Assembly: GCF_009827295.1 (NCBI RefSeq)
Contig: NZ_WTYD01000002.1
Span: forward strand, 124,001 to 188,000
Length of the DNA stretch: 64,000 bases
Source: Qipengyuania pelagi
GTDB lineage: Bacteria; Pseudomonadota; Alphaproteobacteria; Sphingomonadales; Sphingomonadaceae
Direction: 5' to 3'
The translations under genes and the position numbers were made by a program. Positions 8,822 to 17,042 of this stretch are shown here, in pieces (positions within the stretch are counted from its first letter, which is position 1; the number at the start of each line of letters is the position of its first letter). The notes below the pieces were generated by a model, which was not told where the DNA came from, ran no database searches, and worked only from the letters and a program-made list of their open reading frames with translations.

Positions 8822-9706
8822 CTAGCTGCGGTTCGAATCGCGCCGACGCTCGCAGGGGCCGAGGCGACTGATGACCCAAGCGTAATCCTCTGCGGCCCGC
8901 GCCCGGCTCTGGGCATCGCGCGACAGATTGGCTTCGGCGGGCAGAGTGCGCGGCAGCGCGCAGGCGAGGCGATACCATTCCAGCGTCCCCGCACGCGGCG
9001 GGCGCGCCGCCTGGTCGACGATCTCGGTCCACGACACACCCCAGCGCGGCTCCATCCCCGGACGGCGCACGACGGTGATCGAAACCGGCCCGTCATTCTC
9101 GGTATCGAGGAACAGCTGGGTTTCCGATTCGCCGACAAGCGTCCCGGCGATCGAAAGCGCGTCCCGCACCCCCGTCACCTGCGGCGGGCGATCCGCACCG
9201 GCAAGCTGCTGGAGCACCGGACGCAGGCGCGATTCGAGATCGGGCGTCCATGCCAGCTGCGCGCGGGGATCGACCAGCTGCAATTCATTGGGCCGCCCCG
9301 GCACGGGCCGGGCGAAGAGAAGGACATCCTGCTTCTTGAACTTGGGCACCTTGCCCTTCGCATCGAGCGGAACATCGACGAGATAACGCAGCGATTCGCC
9401 CACCGGAACATTCCCTGCCAGAAGGGCCTGGGTCTGCGCCTCGACATAGAGGCGCGCGAAGCCCGGCGCGAGATTCGGCGCGCGTTCGGGCTTCAGAACC
9501 GCCTGGTCCTTGACTCGCGCCTTCATAACGAGCGGCGTGCCTTCGGCCAGTTCCACGAGATCGGCATAGGTCGGCCCGCTCGCTCCCGCCATTTCGGCCG
9601 CCGGCGTCTGGCCTGTCGTGGGCTGTGCCGAAACCGGAATGGCGCATAGCATCGCGCAACAACCGGCGAGCATTGTGCGACGAAGGCGGATGGGGAGGAA
9701 AGTCAT
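8822..9706 (-). CDS. Exported hypothetical protein
   Basis: 294 residues from the ATG at 9706. The N-terminus (MTFLPIRLRRTMLAGCCAML, then CAIPVSAQP) is a clear signal peptide, so the mature protein should be periplasmic. The rest is about 270 residues without a domain I can name: SGPTYADLVELAEGTPLVMK near the start, a middle section rich in FKKQDVLLFARPVPGRP, and a C-terminal section ending in WVISRLGPC. It looks like a conserved sphingomonad hypothetical, from memory only. It is divergent from tonB across a 358-base gap. Confidence 0.8.
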   Translation of the reverse strand: MTFLPIRLRRTMLAGCCAMLCAIPVSAQPTTGQTPAAEMAGASGPTYADLVELAEGTPLVMKARVKDQAVLKPERAPNLAPGFARLYVEAQTQALLAGNVPVGESLRYLVDVPLDAKGKVPKFKKQDVLLFARPVPGRPNELQLVDPRAQLAWTPDLESRLRPVLQQLAGADRPPQVTGVRDALSIAGTLVGESETQLFLDTENDGPVSITVVRRPGMEPRWGVSWTEIVDQAARPPRAGTLEWYRLACALPRTLPAEANLSRDAQSRARAAEDYAWVISRLGPCERRRDSNRS

Positions 9707-10064
9707 GAGTGTTCCAATGCTTGGGCCGGGATAACGACCATTGAGAGCGCGGCCCACTTAGAAAGGCGCACATTTTGAGCCTAACACAAGGCGAAATGCG
9801 GTGAATTAGGCGTTAACGGATAAAGCGATTGCCCCCTACCGCCACCATGGCTACAGGAACCGGCGGTCCGGGGATAAAGTTAGAAAATGACCCCGGCGGG
9901 TCCGCAGCGGACCTTTTCGGAAACCTCGAGCGGCTCTCGTCGTTTGGGGGTTTGCAGGGAAGGATGTCGGCGGAAGACCATACGACCATCCGGGTCGCGC
10001 TTGCGCGTCTCGGGTGAATGGCCGCCGGGTTCACCCGGTACGGACGATGGAGTGATGCGACCGA
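9707..10064. other. Divergent intergenic region upstream of tonB
   Basis: 358 bases between two divergent genes. It should contain the promoters of the tonB cluster and of the exported hypothetical. Visible structure is limited to two short inverted repeats: GGTCC-GCAGC-GGACC followed by TTTT at about 9899-9917, and CCGGGT-TC-ACCCGG at 10025-10038. Small open frames here have no protein-like features. I see no convincing Fur box by eye. Confidence 0.5.
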
Positions 10065-10763
10065 ATGGCTTATGCTGACCAACAGATGAGCGGCAATCGC
10101 GTAATCGCGATTATTATTGTTGCCCTCATCCACATTGCCCTAGGCTATGCGCTCGTCACCGGCCTCGCCTACGAGGCTGCTACCAAGGTGCTCGAACGCG
10201 TAACCACGATCGATGTGGAAGAGCCCCCGCCCCCGCCTGAGCCGGAGGAGGAGCCCCCGCCCCCCGAGCCGCAGCCGGATACCGCGCCGCCGCCGCCAGT
10301 GGCCCCGCCGCCGCCGGTGAACGTGTCGACCCGTCCGCCGGACATCCGCACGCAGACGACGATTCCTCCGCCCGCACCGCCGGCGATCCGGATTCCGCCG
10401 CCCGCGCCGATCGCGCCGCCGGCTCCGCCGCCCGCGCCTCCGCCGCCCCCGCCCCCGCCTTCGCAGGCACGTGGCGTGTCGCCGCAGAACGCCGGTCGCT
10501 GGGCAGCGCAGATCCAGGGGGACTATCCCTCTGCCGCCCTGCGGCGTGATGAAGCGGGAACCGTGACCATGCGGATCACCGTAGGCGCCAATGGCCGGGT
10601 GGAATCATGTTCGGTTACGGGAAGCTCGGGTTCGAGTTCGCTGGACGATGCCGCGTGCCGCGGGATGCAGCGTTACGCACGGTACAATCCCGCCTTGAAC
10701 GCCGCCGGGAATCCGATTTCCGCGACGACCACACAATCCATTCGCTACGTCCTGCCCGATTGA
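10065..10763 (+). CDS. tonB: TonB family energy transducer
   Basis: 232 residues. One N-terminal membrane helix (about 12-32, VIAIIIVALIHIALGYALV) anchors it in the inner membrane. A long Pro/Glu then Pro-rich spacer (about 50-145, repeated PPPPP blocks) spans the periplasm. The C-terminal TonB domain (about 150-232, QGDYPSAALRRDEAGTVTMR ... RYNPALNAAGNPI) contacts TonB-dependent receptors. It is the first gene of the tonB-exbB-exbD series. A second ATG at 10086 is possible; 10065 is kept because a GGAG lies upstream. Confidence 0.93.
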   Translation: MAYADQQMSGNRVIAIIIVALIHIALGYALVTGLAYEAATKVLERVTTIDVEEPPPPPEPEEEPPPPEPQPDTAPPPPVAPPPPVNVSTRPPDIRTQTTIPPPAPPAIRIPPPAPIAPPAPPPAPPPPPPPPSQARGVSPQNAGRWAAQIQGDYPSAALRRDEAGTVTMRITVGANGRVESCSVTGSSGSSSLDDAACRGMQRYARYNPALNAAGNPISATTTQSIRYVLPD

Positions 10764-10809
10764 TGCAGCGTCGCTACAGCAATAACGATTTTCAAGAGGA
10801 TAACTCGCT

Positions 10810-11622
10810 ATGATTACTAACCTTCTTGCCGTTGCGGGCGAAGCTGCCCCCCAGAACCAGTTCGGCTTCATGGAAGCCATGGAACAGGGCGGCATCATCG
10901 CCTGGTCGATCTTCACCGTGCTGGTCATCATGTCGGTCGGCTCGTTCTACATCCTGTTCACCAAGCTGTTCGAACAGCGCAAGATCATGAGCCAGTACGA
11001 CACCGTGCGTTCGCAGTTCTGGCGCGCCAACACGCTCGACGAAGGCGCCAAGAAGCTCGATTCGAACAGCGCATGGCGCCAGCTGGTCGACGATGCCGTG
11101 AAGGCTCGCGAAACCCACACCAAGATGGGCGACAACCTCGAAGCGCATGACTGGCTGCACGGCTCGCTCGCGCGATCGGAAGCGTCGATCAACGCGCGTC
11201 TCGCAGGCGGCCTGCCCTTCCTCGCCACCGTCGGCGCGACCGCGCCGTTCGTCGGCCTGTTGGGTACGGTTATCGGTATCTACCGCGCGCTCATCAACAT
11301 CGGCCTCGCCGGTTCGGCCTCGATCGACAAGGTCGCCGGCCCGGTCGGTGAAGCGCTCATCATGACCGCCATCGGCCTGCTGGTCGCGGTTCCCGCCGTG
11401 CTTGCCTACAACTGGCTCCAGAGCCGCAACAAGCGCATCGCGGAGCGTCTTTCGGGCTTCTCGACCGATCTGCTGGCCAACATCAGCTCGAACGGCGCGG
11501 TGCGTCCGGCGGTGATGACCGCCACCTCGACGCAGGCTGCGGCGAAGTCGGCCACGACGGCGACGGCTGCCAAGCCCGCGACGACCGGCACGACCACGAC
11601 GACCACGACCACCCGGAAGTAA
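10810..11622 (+). CDS. exbB: ExbB/TolQ/MotA family proton channel protein
   Basis: 270 residues. Three membrane helices are visible: about 25-50 (GIIAWSIFTVLVIMSVGSFY), and two in the C-terminal half starting at LPFLATVGATAPFVGLLGTV and EALIMTAIGLLVAVPAVLAY. The GLLGTVIG and A-P-V-G-EAL motifs are the ExbB/TolQ signature. With ExbD it forms the proton-driven motor for TonB. The cytoplasmic C-terminus is an unusual Ala/Thr-rich tail ending in eight Thr and RK. It is 46 bases downstream of tonB with an AGAGGA ribosome site. Confidence 0.95.
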   Translation: MITNLLAVAGEAAPQNQFGFMEAMEQGGIIAWSIFTVLVIMSVGSFYILFTKLFEQRKIMSQYDTVRSQFWRANTLDEGAKKLDSNSAWRQLVDDAVKARETHTKMGDNLEAHDWLHGSLARSEASINARLAGGLPFLATVGATAPFVGLLGTVIGIYRALINIGLAGSASIDKVAGPVGEALIMTAIGLLVAVPAVLAYNWLQSRNKRIAERLSGFSTDLLANISSNGAVRPAVMTATSTQAAAKSATTATAAKPATTGTTTTTTTTRK

Positions 11623-11632
11623 TCCGGTCTGA

Positions 11633-11668
11633 CGGGCCGGTGCGTATCGTCAGGATCGCATCGGCCCG
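11633..11668 (+). other. Intercistronic hairpin between exbB and exbD
   Basis: CGGGCCGGTGCG pairs with CGCATCGGCCCG across a 12-base loop with a single G-T wobble. Only two T follow, so it is not a canonical terminator. It may be an RNA stability or processing element that adjusts the ExbB to ExbD ratio; that role is inference. Confidence 0.4.
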
Positions 11669-11741
11669 TTCCGGTCCTTTGGGCCGGGCCCTTTAAGGGT
11701 TCTCCTGAACCCATGAAACAACGCAACGGATAGGATAAACC

Positions 11742-12272
11742 ATGGCGGTTGCAGTAGGCGGCGGTGTCGAGACCCCGATGTCGGACATCAACACCACCCC
11801 CCTCGTGGACGTGATGCTGGTGCTTCTGATCATCTTCCTGATCGCGGTTCCGGTCGCGATCCAGACGATCGAGAAGCTTCGCATCCCGATCTTCGAATCG
11901 GTCGAATCCGAAGACAAGGTCGAGAACCTGCTTCTCACGGTGAGCACGACCGATGCGGCTGGCCTCAGCGCCGGTGAGCCCGGCTATGCCGGTGCGTCGC
12001 GCGACGGGCAGTGCCGCGTCTATTTCAACAACATCACCCCCGTGACCTCGCAGGAACTGTACGATCAGGCGTTCGAACGCCTCGACGCCATCGTCCAGCG
12101 CGCGGGCGGTGCGGAACAGATCCGCCAGGACCCGGACCTCATCCCGCAGGTGCACATCCGCGGTGACGTGAATGCGCCGTGGTCGTGCGTCGCAGGTGCG
12201 ATCTACAACGTGCAGGCGGCGGGCTATCCCACAGTCGGCTTCATCTCGAACCCGGTCGACCCGAACGGCTGA
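11742..12272 (+). CDS. exbD: ExbD/TolR family biopolymer transport protein, copy 1
   Basis: 176 residues. The N-terminus carries the ExbD signature SDINTTPLVDVMLVLLIIFL with the proton-relaying Asp23 in the single membrane helix. The periplasmic part is longer than in the two later copies and has two cysteines (Cys91 and Cys149) that could pair. It lies 119 bases after exbB, past a hairpin, with an AACGGATAGG region before the ATG. It is expected to work with ExbB in the TonB motor. Confidence 0.93.
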   Translation: MAVAVGGGVETPMSDINTTPLVDVMLVLLIIFLIAVPVAIQTIEKLRIPIFESVESEDKVENLLLTVSTTDAAGLSAGEPGYAGASRDGQCRVYFNNITPVTSQELYDQAFERLDAIVQRAGGAEQIRQDPDLIPQVHIRGDVNAPWSCVAGAIYNVQAAGYPTVGFISNPVDPNG

Positions 12273-12326
12273 TCCGCCCGTCCGACCCAGGTTTCGCGTT
12301 TCAAAGAGTTTCAGGAGTAACCCATC

Positions 12327-12773
12327 ATGGCAATGTCAGGCGGTAAGGACGATGGCGCCCCGATGATCGAGATGAACATGACGCCGTTGATCGACGTCCT
12401 GCTCGTGCTCCTCATCATGTTCATCATCACCATTCCGGTCGCCACCCACGCGGTGAATATCGATTTGCCGCAGCCCAATCCGAACCCTCCGCCCGAGGAT
12501 CAGATCGACCCGATCAAGAACAAGATCGTGCTGACCCAGACGGACGAGATCCTGTGGAACGGCGACACGCTCAGCGAGGCGGAGCTGGTTCGCAATCTCA
12601 ACCTCACGCGCGAGATCGTGCCCGAGCCCGAATTGCAGTTCGAGCCCGAGGCCCTCGCAAGCTACGAATTGTCGGCCCGCGTCCTCAACGTCATCAAGGC
12701 GAGCGGCGTGACCAAGTTCGGCTTCGTCGGCAACGAGCGCTATCGCACCTTCGGAAGCGTCGGCGCGCAGTAA
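12327..12773 (+). CDS. exbD: ExbD/TolR family biopolymer transport protein, copy 2
   Basis: 148 residues with MIEMNMTPLIDVLLVLLIMF at the N-terminus and Asp23 in the helix. The periplasmic part ends with IKASGVTKFGFVGNERYR, shared nearly word for word with copy 3, so copies 2 and 3 are recent paralogues, whereas copy 1 is more distant. AGGAG precedes the ATG. It is followed by a strong terminator. Confidence 0.93.
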   Translation: MAMSGGKDDGAPMIEMNMTPLIDVLLVLLIMFIITIPVATHAVNIDLPQPNPNPPPEDQIDPIKNKIVLTQTDEILWNGDTLSEAELVRNLNLTREIVPEPELQFEPEALASYELSARVLNVIKASGVTKFGFVGNERYRTFGSVGAQ

Positions 12774-12799
12774 GCATCGCGCTTCGCAAGAACTCACGG

Positions 12800-12825
12800 A
12801 AAAGGCGGCTTCGGCCGCCTTTTTT
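12800..12825 (+). terminator. Rho-independent terminator after exbD copy 2
   Basis: GGCGGC-TTCG-GCCGCC forms a tight stem with a stable tetraloop, flanked by four A upstream and six T downstream. It closes the tonB-exbB-exbD-exbD unit and separates copy 3 of exbD from it. Confidence 0.93.
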
Positions 12826-12983
12826 GTTGCCCGTCATCAGGCTGCGATGGGACAGACTGCGCAACTGCGTCCAGCCAAGTCGCAAACGGCACAGAGTGCA
12901 GCCCAAAGACGACCACTTCGGACATCGTTTGCTCCTTGCCTCGCGTTATGTTATCTCATGGCGAAAGACCGGGGAGAAACTGC

Positions 12984-13409
12984 ATGGCCATGACGCGTTC
13001 CGCATCCGACGCCCAGCCGATGGGCGAGATGAACACGACGCCCCTGATCGATGTCCTGCTGGTGCTGCTGATCATGTTCATAATGGTGATCCCCGCCGCG
13101 ACCCATTCGGTTGATCTCGACCTCCCGACTGCCTGCGAGACCTGTCCGCTCCCGGACCTCGAGCCGACGCGGAACAAGATCGTCATCGACGGGGGCGATC
13201 AGCTCTACTGGAACGGCGAAGCGATCGATCAGCGCCAGCTCACCACATTGCTGAGCGTGTCCCGCGATCTTCCGGTAGAGCCCGAGCTCCAGTTCGAACC
13301 GGCGGCCAATGCCAGCTACGCCGCATCCTCCCGTACGCTCGCGACGATCAAGGCGAGCGGCGTCACCAAGTTCGGCTTCGTCGGGAACGAGCGCTATCGC
13401 CAGTTCTGA
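12984..13409 (+). CDS. exbD: ExbD/TolR family biopolymer transport protein, copy 3
   Basis: 141 residues from the ATG at 12984, chosen because GGGGAG sits seven bases upstream; a longer frame from 12936 adds non-conserved residues. It has GEMNTTPLIDVLLVLLIMFI with Asp23, and a periplasmic part similar to copy 2 but with a CETC pair (Cys51, Cys54) just after the helix. It comes after the terminator of the main cluster, so it probably has its own promoter in 12826-12983 and may be regulated separately. Confidence 0.92.
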   Translation: MAMTRSASDAQPMGEMNTTPLIDVLLVLLIMFIMVIPAATHSVDLDLPTACETCPLPDLEPTRNKIVIDGGDQLYWNGEAIDQRQLTTLLSVSRDLPVEPELQFEPAANASYAASSRTLATIKASGVTKFGFVGNERYRQF

Positions 13410-13608
13410 CGTGGACGGACTGCGGGGATCGGCAACCGTTCACCTCACCTGACCCACCGACCGGGCGCTGACCCACTAATAGGGTTCCCCGATCCGCAGC
13501 GTCATGGTCGCAGGCGTGTCCGCCCCACCGATCCACACCGATCACCCCAATTAGCGATTACAGCAGCCATCCAATCGGCCCTGGCACCTCACGCCGGATG
13601 CACACCGC

Positions 13609-16083
13609 TTATTCGAAATTCTCCACCCGCATCGCTTCGCCCGCCAGGCTTTCCGCCTCGAACAGCAATTCGTCGTCCACCGCACCCTGCGGCGTGGCCT
13701 CGCGCCCGATCATCACCATGACCGGCACGGCCAGCGGGCTGACGCGATCGAGTTCGACATGGACCAATTGCTCGCCCGCCCGATCGAGCAGATCGCCCAA
13801 CCGACCGACATCGGTCATCCGTGTGCGCGCATCCGCCCAGGCCGCTTCCAGCAGGACATGGTCCGGCTCGTATTTGCGCAGCACGTCGTAGATCAGATCG
13901 GTCGAAAAGGTCACTTGCTTGCCCGTCTTGCGCTTGCCGGGATGCTGCCGCTCGACAAGGCCGCCGATCACCGCGACCTCACGAAAAGCGCGTCGCAAGA
14001 GGTGCGAATTCTGCACCCATTCGATGAATTCGTCCTGCAGGATATCGGGCGACAGCAGGGGCAGCGGGTCCTTCACCGGCTTCAGCCCCCACACCGCCAG
14101 CGAATAATCATTGGCGACGAAGCCGCCGGGCATGAGGCCGCGATCCTCCATCCGCCGCGTGATCAGCATTCCCAGGCTCTGGTTCGCGTTCCAGCCTTCG
14201 AAGGTGTAATAGACCGTGTATTCCCGCCCCGCCCTCGGGAAGCTCTCGACCAGCAATTGGTCCGGTCCAGGCATCCGGCTGCGCCAGTCCTGCACTTCCA
14301 GCCATTCGCGCACATCGTCGGGAAAGCGCGCCCATCCGGCCCGATCGACCAGCATTTCGCGCACCCGGTTGGCGAGGTGGGTGGTCAGCGGCAGGCGCTG
14401 CCCGCCATAGGACGGGATCATGGCGGAGGATTTCGACGCCCGGACGAGGATCTCCATATCCTGAAGCTTCACCACCTCGAGGCTCATGCCCGCAAAGGCG
14501 AAGGTGTCGCCGGGAGAGAGCGAGGCGGCGAAGCGTTCCTCAACCTTACCCAGCGAGCGACCGCCGCGATTGCCCCCTGCGCTGATGCGCACGTCGAGCA
14601 TTTCGGAATCGATGATGATGCCCGCATTCAGGCGATGGCGCGCAGCCTGTTCGGGATGGGCGAGCCGCCAGATACCTTCTCTGTCGCGCACGATGCGCTT
14701 GAACTTGTCGTAGGCGCGCAGCGAATAGCCGCCCGTCGCGACGAATTCGAGCACGCGGCCCCATGCCTCCTCGTCCACCCAGGCATAGGAGAGGCTGGAG
14801 CGGATCTCGGCGAGCAGCGCCGCCTCGTCGAACGGCGCGGCGCAGGCACAGGCCATCACGTGCTGCGCCAGCACGTCGAGACCGCCGGGGCGAAATTCCT
14901 CTCCATCTCTCTGCCCTTCGTCGACCGCTTCCTTCGCCGCGGTCGCTTCGAGGAATTCGAAGCGGTTGCCCGGCACCAGCAGGGCGCGGCTGCGCTGGTC
15001 GAGACGGTGGTTTGCACGCCCGATCCTTTGCAACAGGCGCGAGGAGCCTTTGGGCGCCCCCATCTGCACGACCAGATCGATATCCCCCCAATCGACCCCC
15101 AGATCGAGGCTTGCGGTCGCGACGAGCGCGCGCAATTCGCCCCGCGCCATCGCCCCTTCGACCTTGCGGCGCGCTTCCTTGCCGAGCGAGCCGTGATGGA
15201 TGCCGATCGGCAAGGTCGCCTCGTTCGCATCCCACAAATGCTGGAAGATATATTCGGCGAGGAAACGCGTGTTGGTGAAGATCAGCGTGGTGCGATTGGC
15301 CTTGATCGCTTCGTAAAGCTGCGGGATCGCCCAGGTCGCGGCATGGCCGCCCCAGGGCACGCGCTCCTCGACGGGCAGGAGGATTTCGACCTCGGCGGGC
15401 GCACCCACCTCCCCTTCGACCATCGCGACCGCCTCGAGCTCGCTCGCATCGCCGGTTTCGAGCGGCGCGAGCCATTCGCGAAACCCTTCCGGGTTCGCCA
15501 GCGTGGCAGACAGAGCCGCGCGCTGCATGGCGGGCGCGATCGCCTGCAGGCGGGACAGGGCCAGAGCCAGCAGATCGCCGCGCTTGCCGGTGGCAAAGGC
15601 ATGGACCTCGTCGATCACCACGCGCTTCAGCCCCGCGAACATGTCGAAACTGTCGGGATAGCTCAGCAGGAGCGAGAGACTTTCCGGCGTGGTCAGGAGG
15701 ACGTGCGGCGGCCGGGTGCGCTGGCGTTTCTTGCGGTCGGAGGGCGTATCCCCGCTGCGCGTCTCGACCCTGATCGGCAGCCCCATTTCCTCGATCGGGG
15801 CGATCAGATTGCGCTGGACGTCATGGGCGAGCGCCTTGAGGGGGGAGACATAGAGCGTGTGGAGCCCCTCGGGCGGTGCCTCCCCCTCCAACCGCGAAGG
15901 GCAGAAGGCGGCCAGCGTCGGCAGGAACCCCGCCAGCGTCTTGCCCGCGCCCGTATCCGCGACGAGCAGAGCGTGGCGTCCCGCATCGCTCGCCGCGAGC
16001 ATTTCGGCCTGATGGCGCCGCACGCGCCAGTCGCGGCCAGCGAACCAGGCTTCGATTTCAGGCGGTATCGGGGGCGTGCTCAC
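13609..16083 (-). CDS. Lhr-type DEAD/DEAH-box DNA helicase (ligase-associated type)
   Basis: 824 residues starting at GTG (16083), where the protein begins STPPIPPEIEAWFAGRDW. The Walker A motif ADTGAGKT is at 42-49, a DEVH box follows in VVIDEVHAFATGKRGD, and motif VI is QRIGRANHRLDQ. The C-terminal half matches the Lhr-like winged-helix and core region. In many proteobacteria this helicase type is encoded with an ATP-dependent DNA ligase and an MBL-fold exonuclease in a DNA repair cluster; neither is adjacent here. It converges on exbD across 200 bases without a clear terminator. Confidence 0.9.
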   Translation of the reverse strand: MSTPPIPPEIEAWFAGRDWRVRRHQAEMLAASDAGRHALLVADTGAGKTLAGFLPTLAAFCPSRLEGEAPPEGLHTLYVSPLKALAHDVQRNLIAPIEEMGLPIRVETRSGDTPSDRKKRQRTRPPHVLLTTPESLSLLLSYPDSFDMFAGLKRVVIDEVHAFATGKRGDLLALALSRLQAIAPAMQRAALSATLANPEGFREWLAPLETGDASELEAVAMVEGEVGAPAEVEILLPVEERVPWGGHAATWAIPQLYEAIKANRTTLIFTNTRFLAEYIFQHLWDANEATLPIGIHHGSLGKEARRKVEGAMARGELRALVATASLDLGVDWGDIDLVVQMGAPKGSSRLLQRIGRANHRLDQRSRALLVPGNRFEFLEATAAKEAVDEGQRDGEEFRPGGLDVLAQHVMACACAAPFDEAALLAEIRSSLSYAWVDEEAWGRVLEFVATGGYSLRAYDKFKRIVRDREGIWRLAHPEQAARHRLNAGIIIDSEMLDVRISAGGNRGGRSLGKVEERFAASLSPGDTFAFAGMSLEVVKLQDMEILVRASKSSAMIPSYGGQRLPLTTHLANRVREMLVDRAGWARFPDDVREWLEVQDWRSRMPGPDQLLVESFPRAGREYTVYYTFEGWNANQSLGMLITRRMEDRGLMPGGFVANDYSLAVWGLKPVKDPLPLLSPDILQDEFIEWVQNSHLLRRAFREVAVIGGLVERQHPGKRKTGKQVTFSTDLIYDVLRKYEPDHVLLEAAWADARTRMTDVGRLGDLLDRAGEQLVHVELDRVSPLAVPVMVMIGREATPQGAVDDELLFEAESLAGEAMRVENFE

Positions 16084-16153
16084 CCAGAGATAGCGCCGGA
16101 TGGGGCGCGGTGTTCCGCCCCGCCACCTCCCGGCGCCAATTTGAAGGTCGATA

Positions 16154-17020
16154 CTACTCCGCTTCGGGCTCTTCGCCCTCTCCATGCGGGATCACCATAT
16201 CGTCCAGCGCGTCCGGTTCCACGCCCAGCAGATCGGCCATCCGCGCCCGCTGCGCCATGGACAGGTCGGCATAGTCCCGCTCCGCCGGCAGGCTTTCCAG
16301 CGCGGCTTCCATCGCGGTTTCCATCTCGGTGAACGAGCCGATCATTTCCGGCATAGCCTCCATCGTGGCGCCCATGACCTGTGGGTCCGCGAACAGTGCC
16401 ATCGATTGACGCGCGAATTCGCCCCCGGTCGGGGTGGCGAAAAAGGCGGAGATATCGGCGAGCTGCGCTTCGTCGAACCGGACAGCATAGGCCTTGGCCA
16501 GTCCCGCGCGGACGGGAGGCTCCACCGCCGCGAACGCGCCGCCCATATTCGAGACCAGCGCATCCACCATGGTGTCGGCCCGCTGGTCCCACGCCGGATC
16601 GAGCATGGTCAGAAGCTCCTGCTTCTCCGCATCGCTCAAGTCCGCGAGCGCCGCTTCGTCGAGCGTGAGCCTGCTGGCGAGGAGAAAATCGGGCTCGGAG
16701 AACATGGCCATCATCGGGCGCATGGTCTTTTCCATCATGTCACGCATGATTTCGCCATAGAAACCCTCGGGCATCATCGTCGCCACGATGGCGGTGGCGG
16801 CGGGGAGACGCGCTTCCTGTTCGGCAGTGAGCGGTTCGGCCTGGAACAGCCCGCTCATCATCGCGAGCACGGCAGCCTCGTCCATCGCCCCGTCGGCTTC
16901 CGCATCGTCGATGGCGACCTCGCCCTCGATCTCTCCCATCACGATGTCCTGCGCCATGGCAGGCGCCGACAGGGCCAGGGAAAGGACGCCCAGAACGAGC
17001 GACACACCGATATTCTTCAT
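16154..17020 (-). CDS. Exported DUF2059-like protein
   Basis: 288 residues. The first 23 residues (MKNIGVSLVLGVLSLALSAP then AMA) are a signal peptide, so the protein is periplasmic. The C-terminal half contains AYAVRFDEAQLADISAFFAT followed by PTGGEF, the pattern of DUF2059. The middle is rich in Met and acidic residues. The role is unknown. It lies between the helicase and the phosphomannomutase gene on the same strand, 22 bases after the latter's stop codon would be read in reverse order, so it has its own start signals just before 17020. Confidence 0.78.
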   Translation of the reverse strand: MKNIGVSLVLGVLSLALSAPAMAQDIVMGEIEGEVAIDDAEADGAMDEAAVLAMMSGLFQAEPLTAEQEARLPAATAIVATMMPEGFYGEIMRDMMEKTMRPMMAMFSEPDFLLASRLTLDEAALADLSDAEKQELLTMLDPAWDQRADTMVDALVSNMGGAFAAVEPPVRAGLAKAYAVRFDEAQLADISAFFATPTGGEFARQSMALFADPQVMGATMEAMPEMIGSFTEMETAMEAALESLPAERDYADLSMAQRARMADLLGVEPDALDDMVIPHGEGEEPEAE

Positions 17021-17042
17021 GACAATCCCCCTCGTCTTAAAT

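Noticed and set aside
10180..10470. Tandem Pro-codon repeats in tonB as a CRISPR or minisatellite
   Set aside because: The CCG/CCC repetition simply encodes the TonB Pro-rich spacer; there are no spaced repeats.
13759..16332. 857-codon open frame opposite the helicase
   Set aside because: Antisense shadow of the helicase gene; no domain or composition of a real protein.
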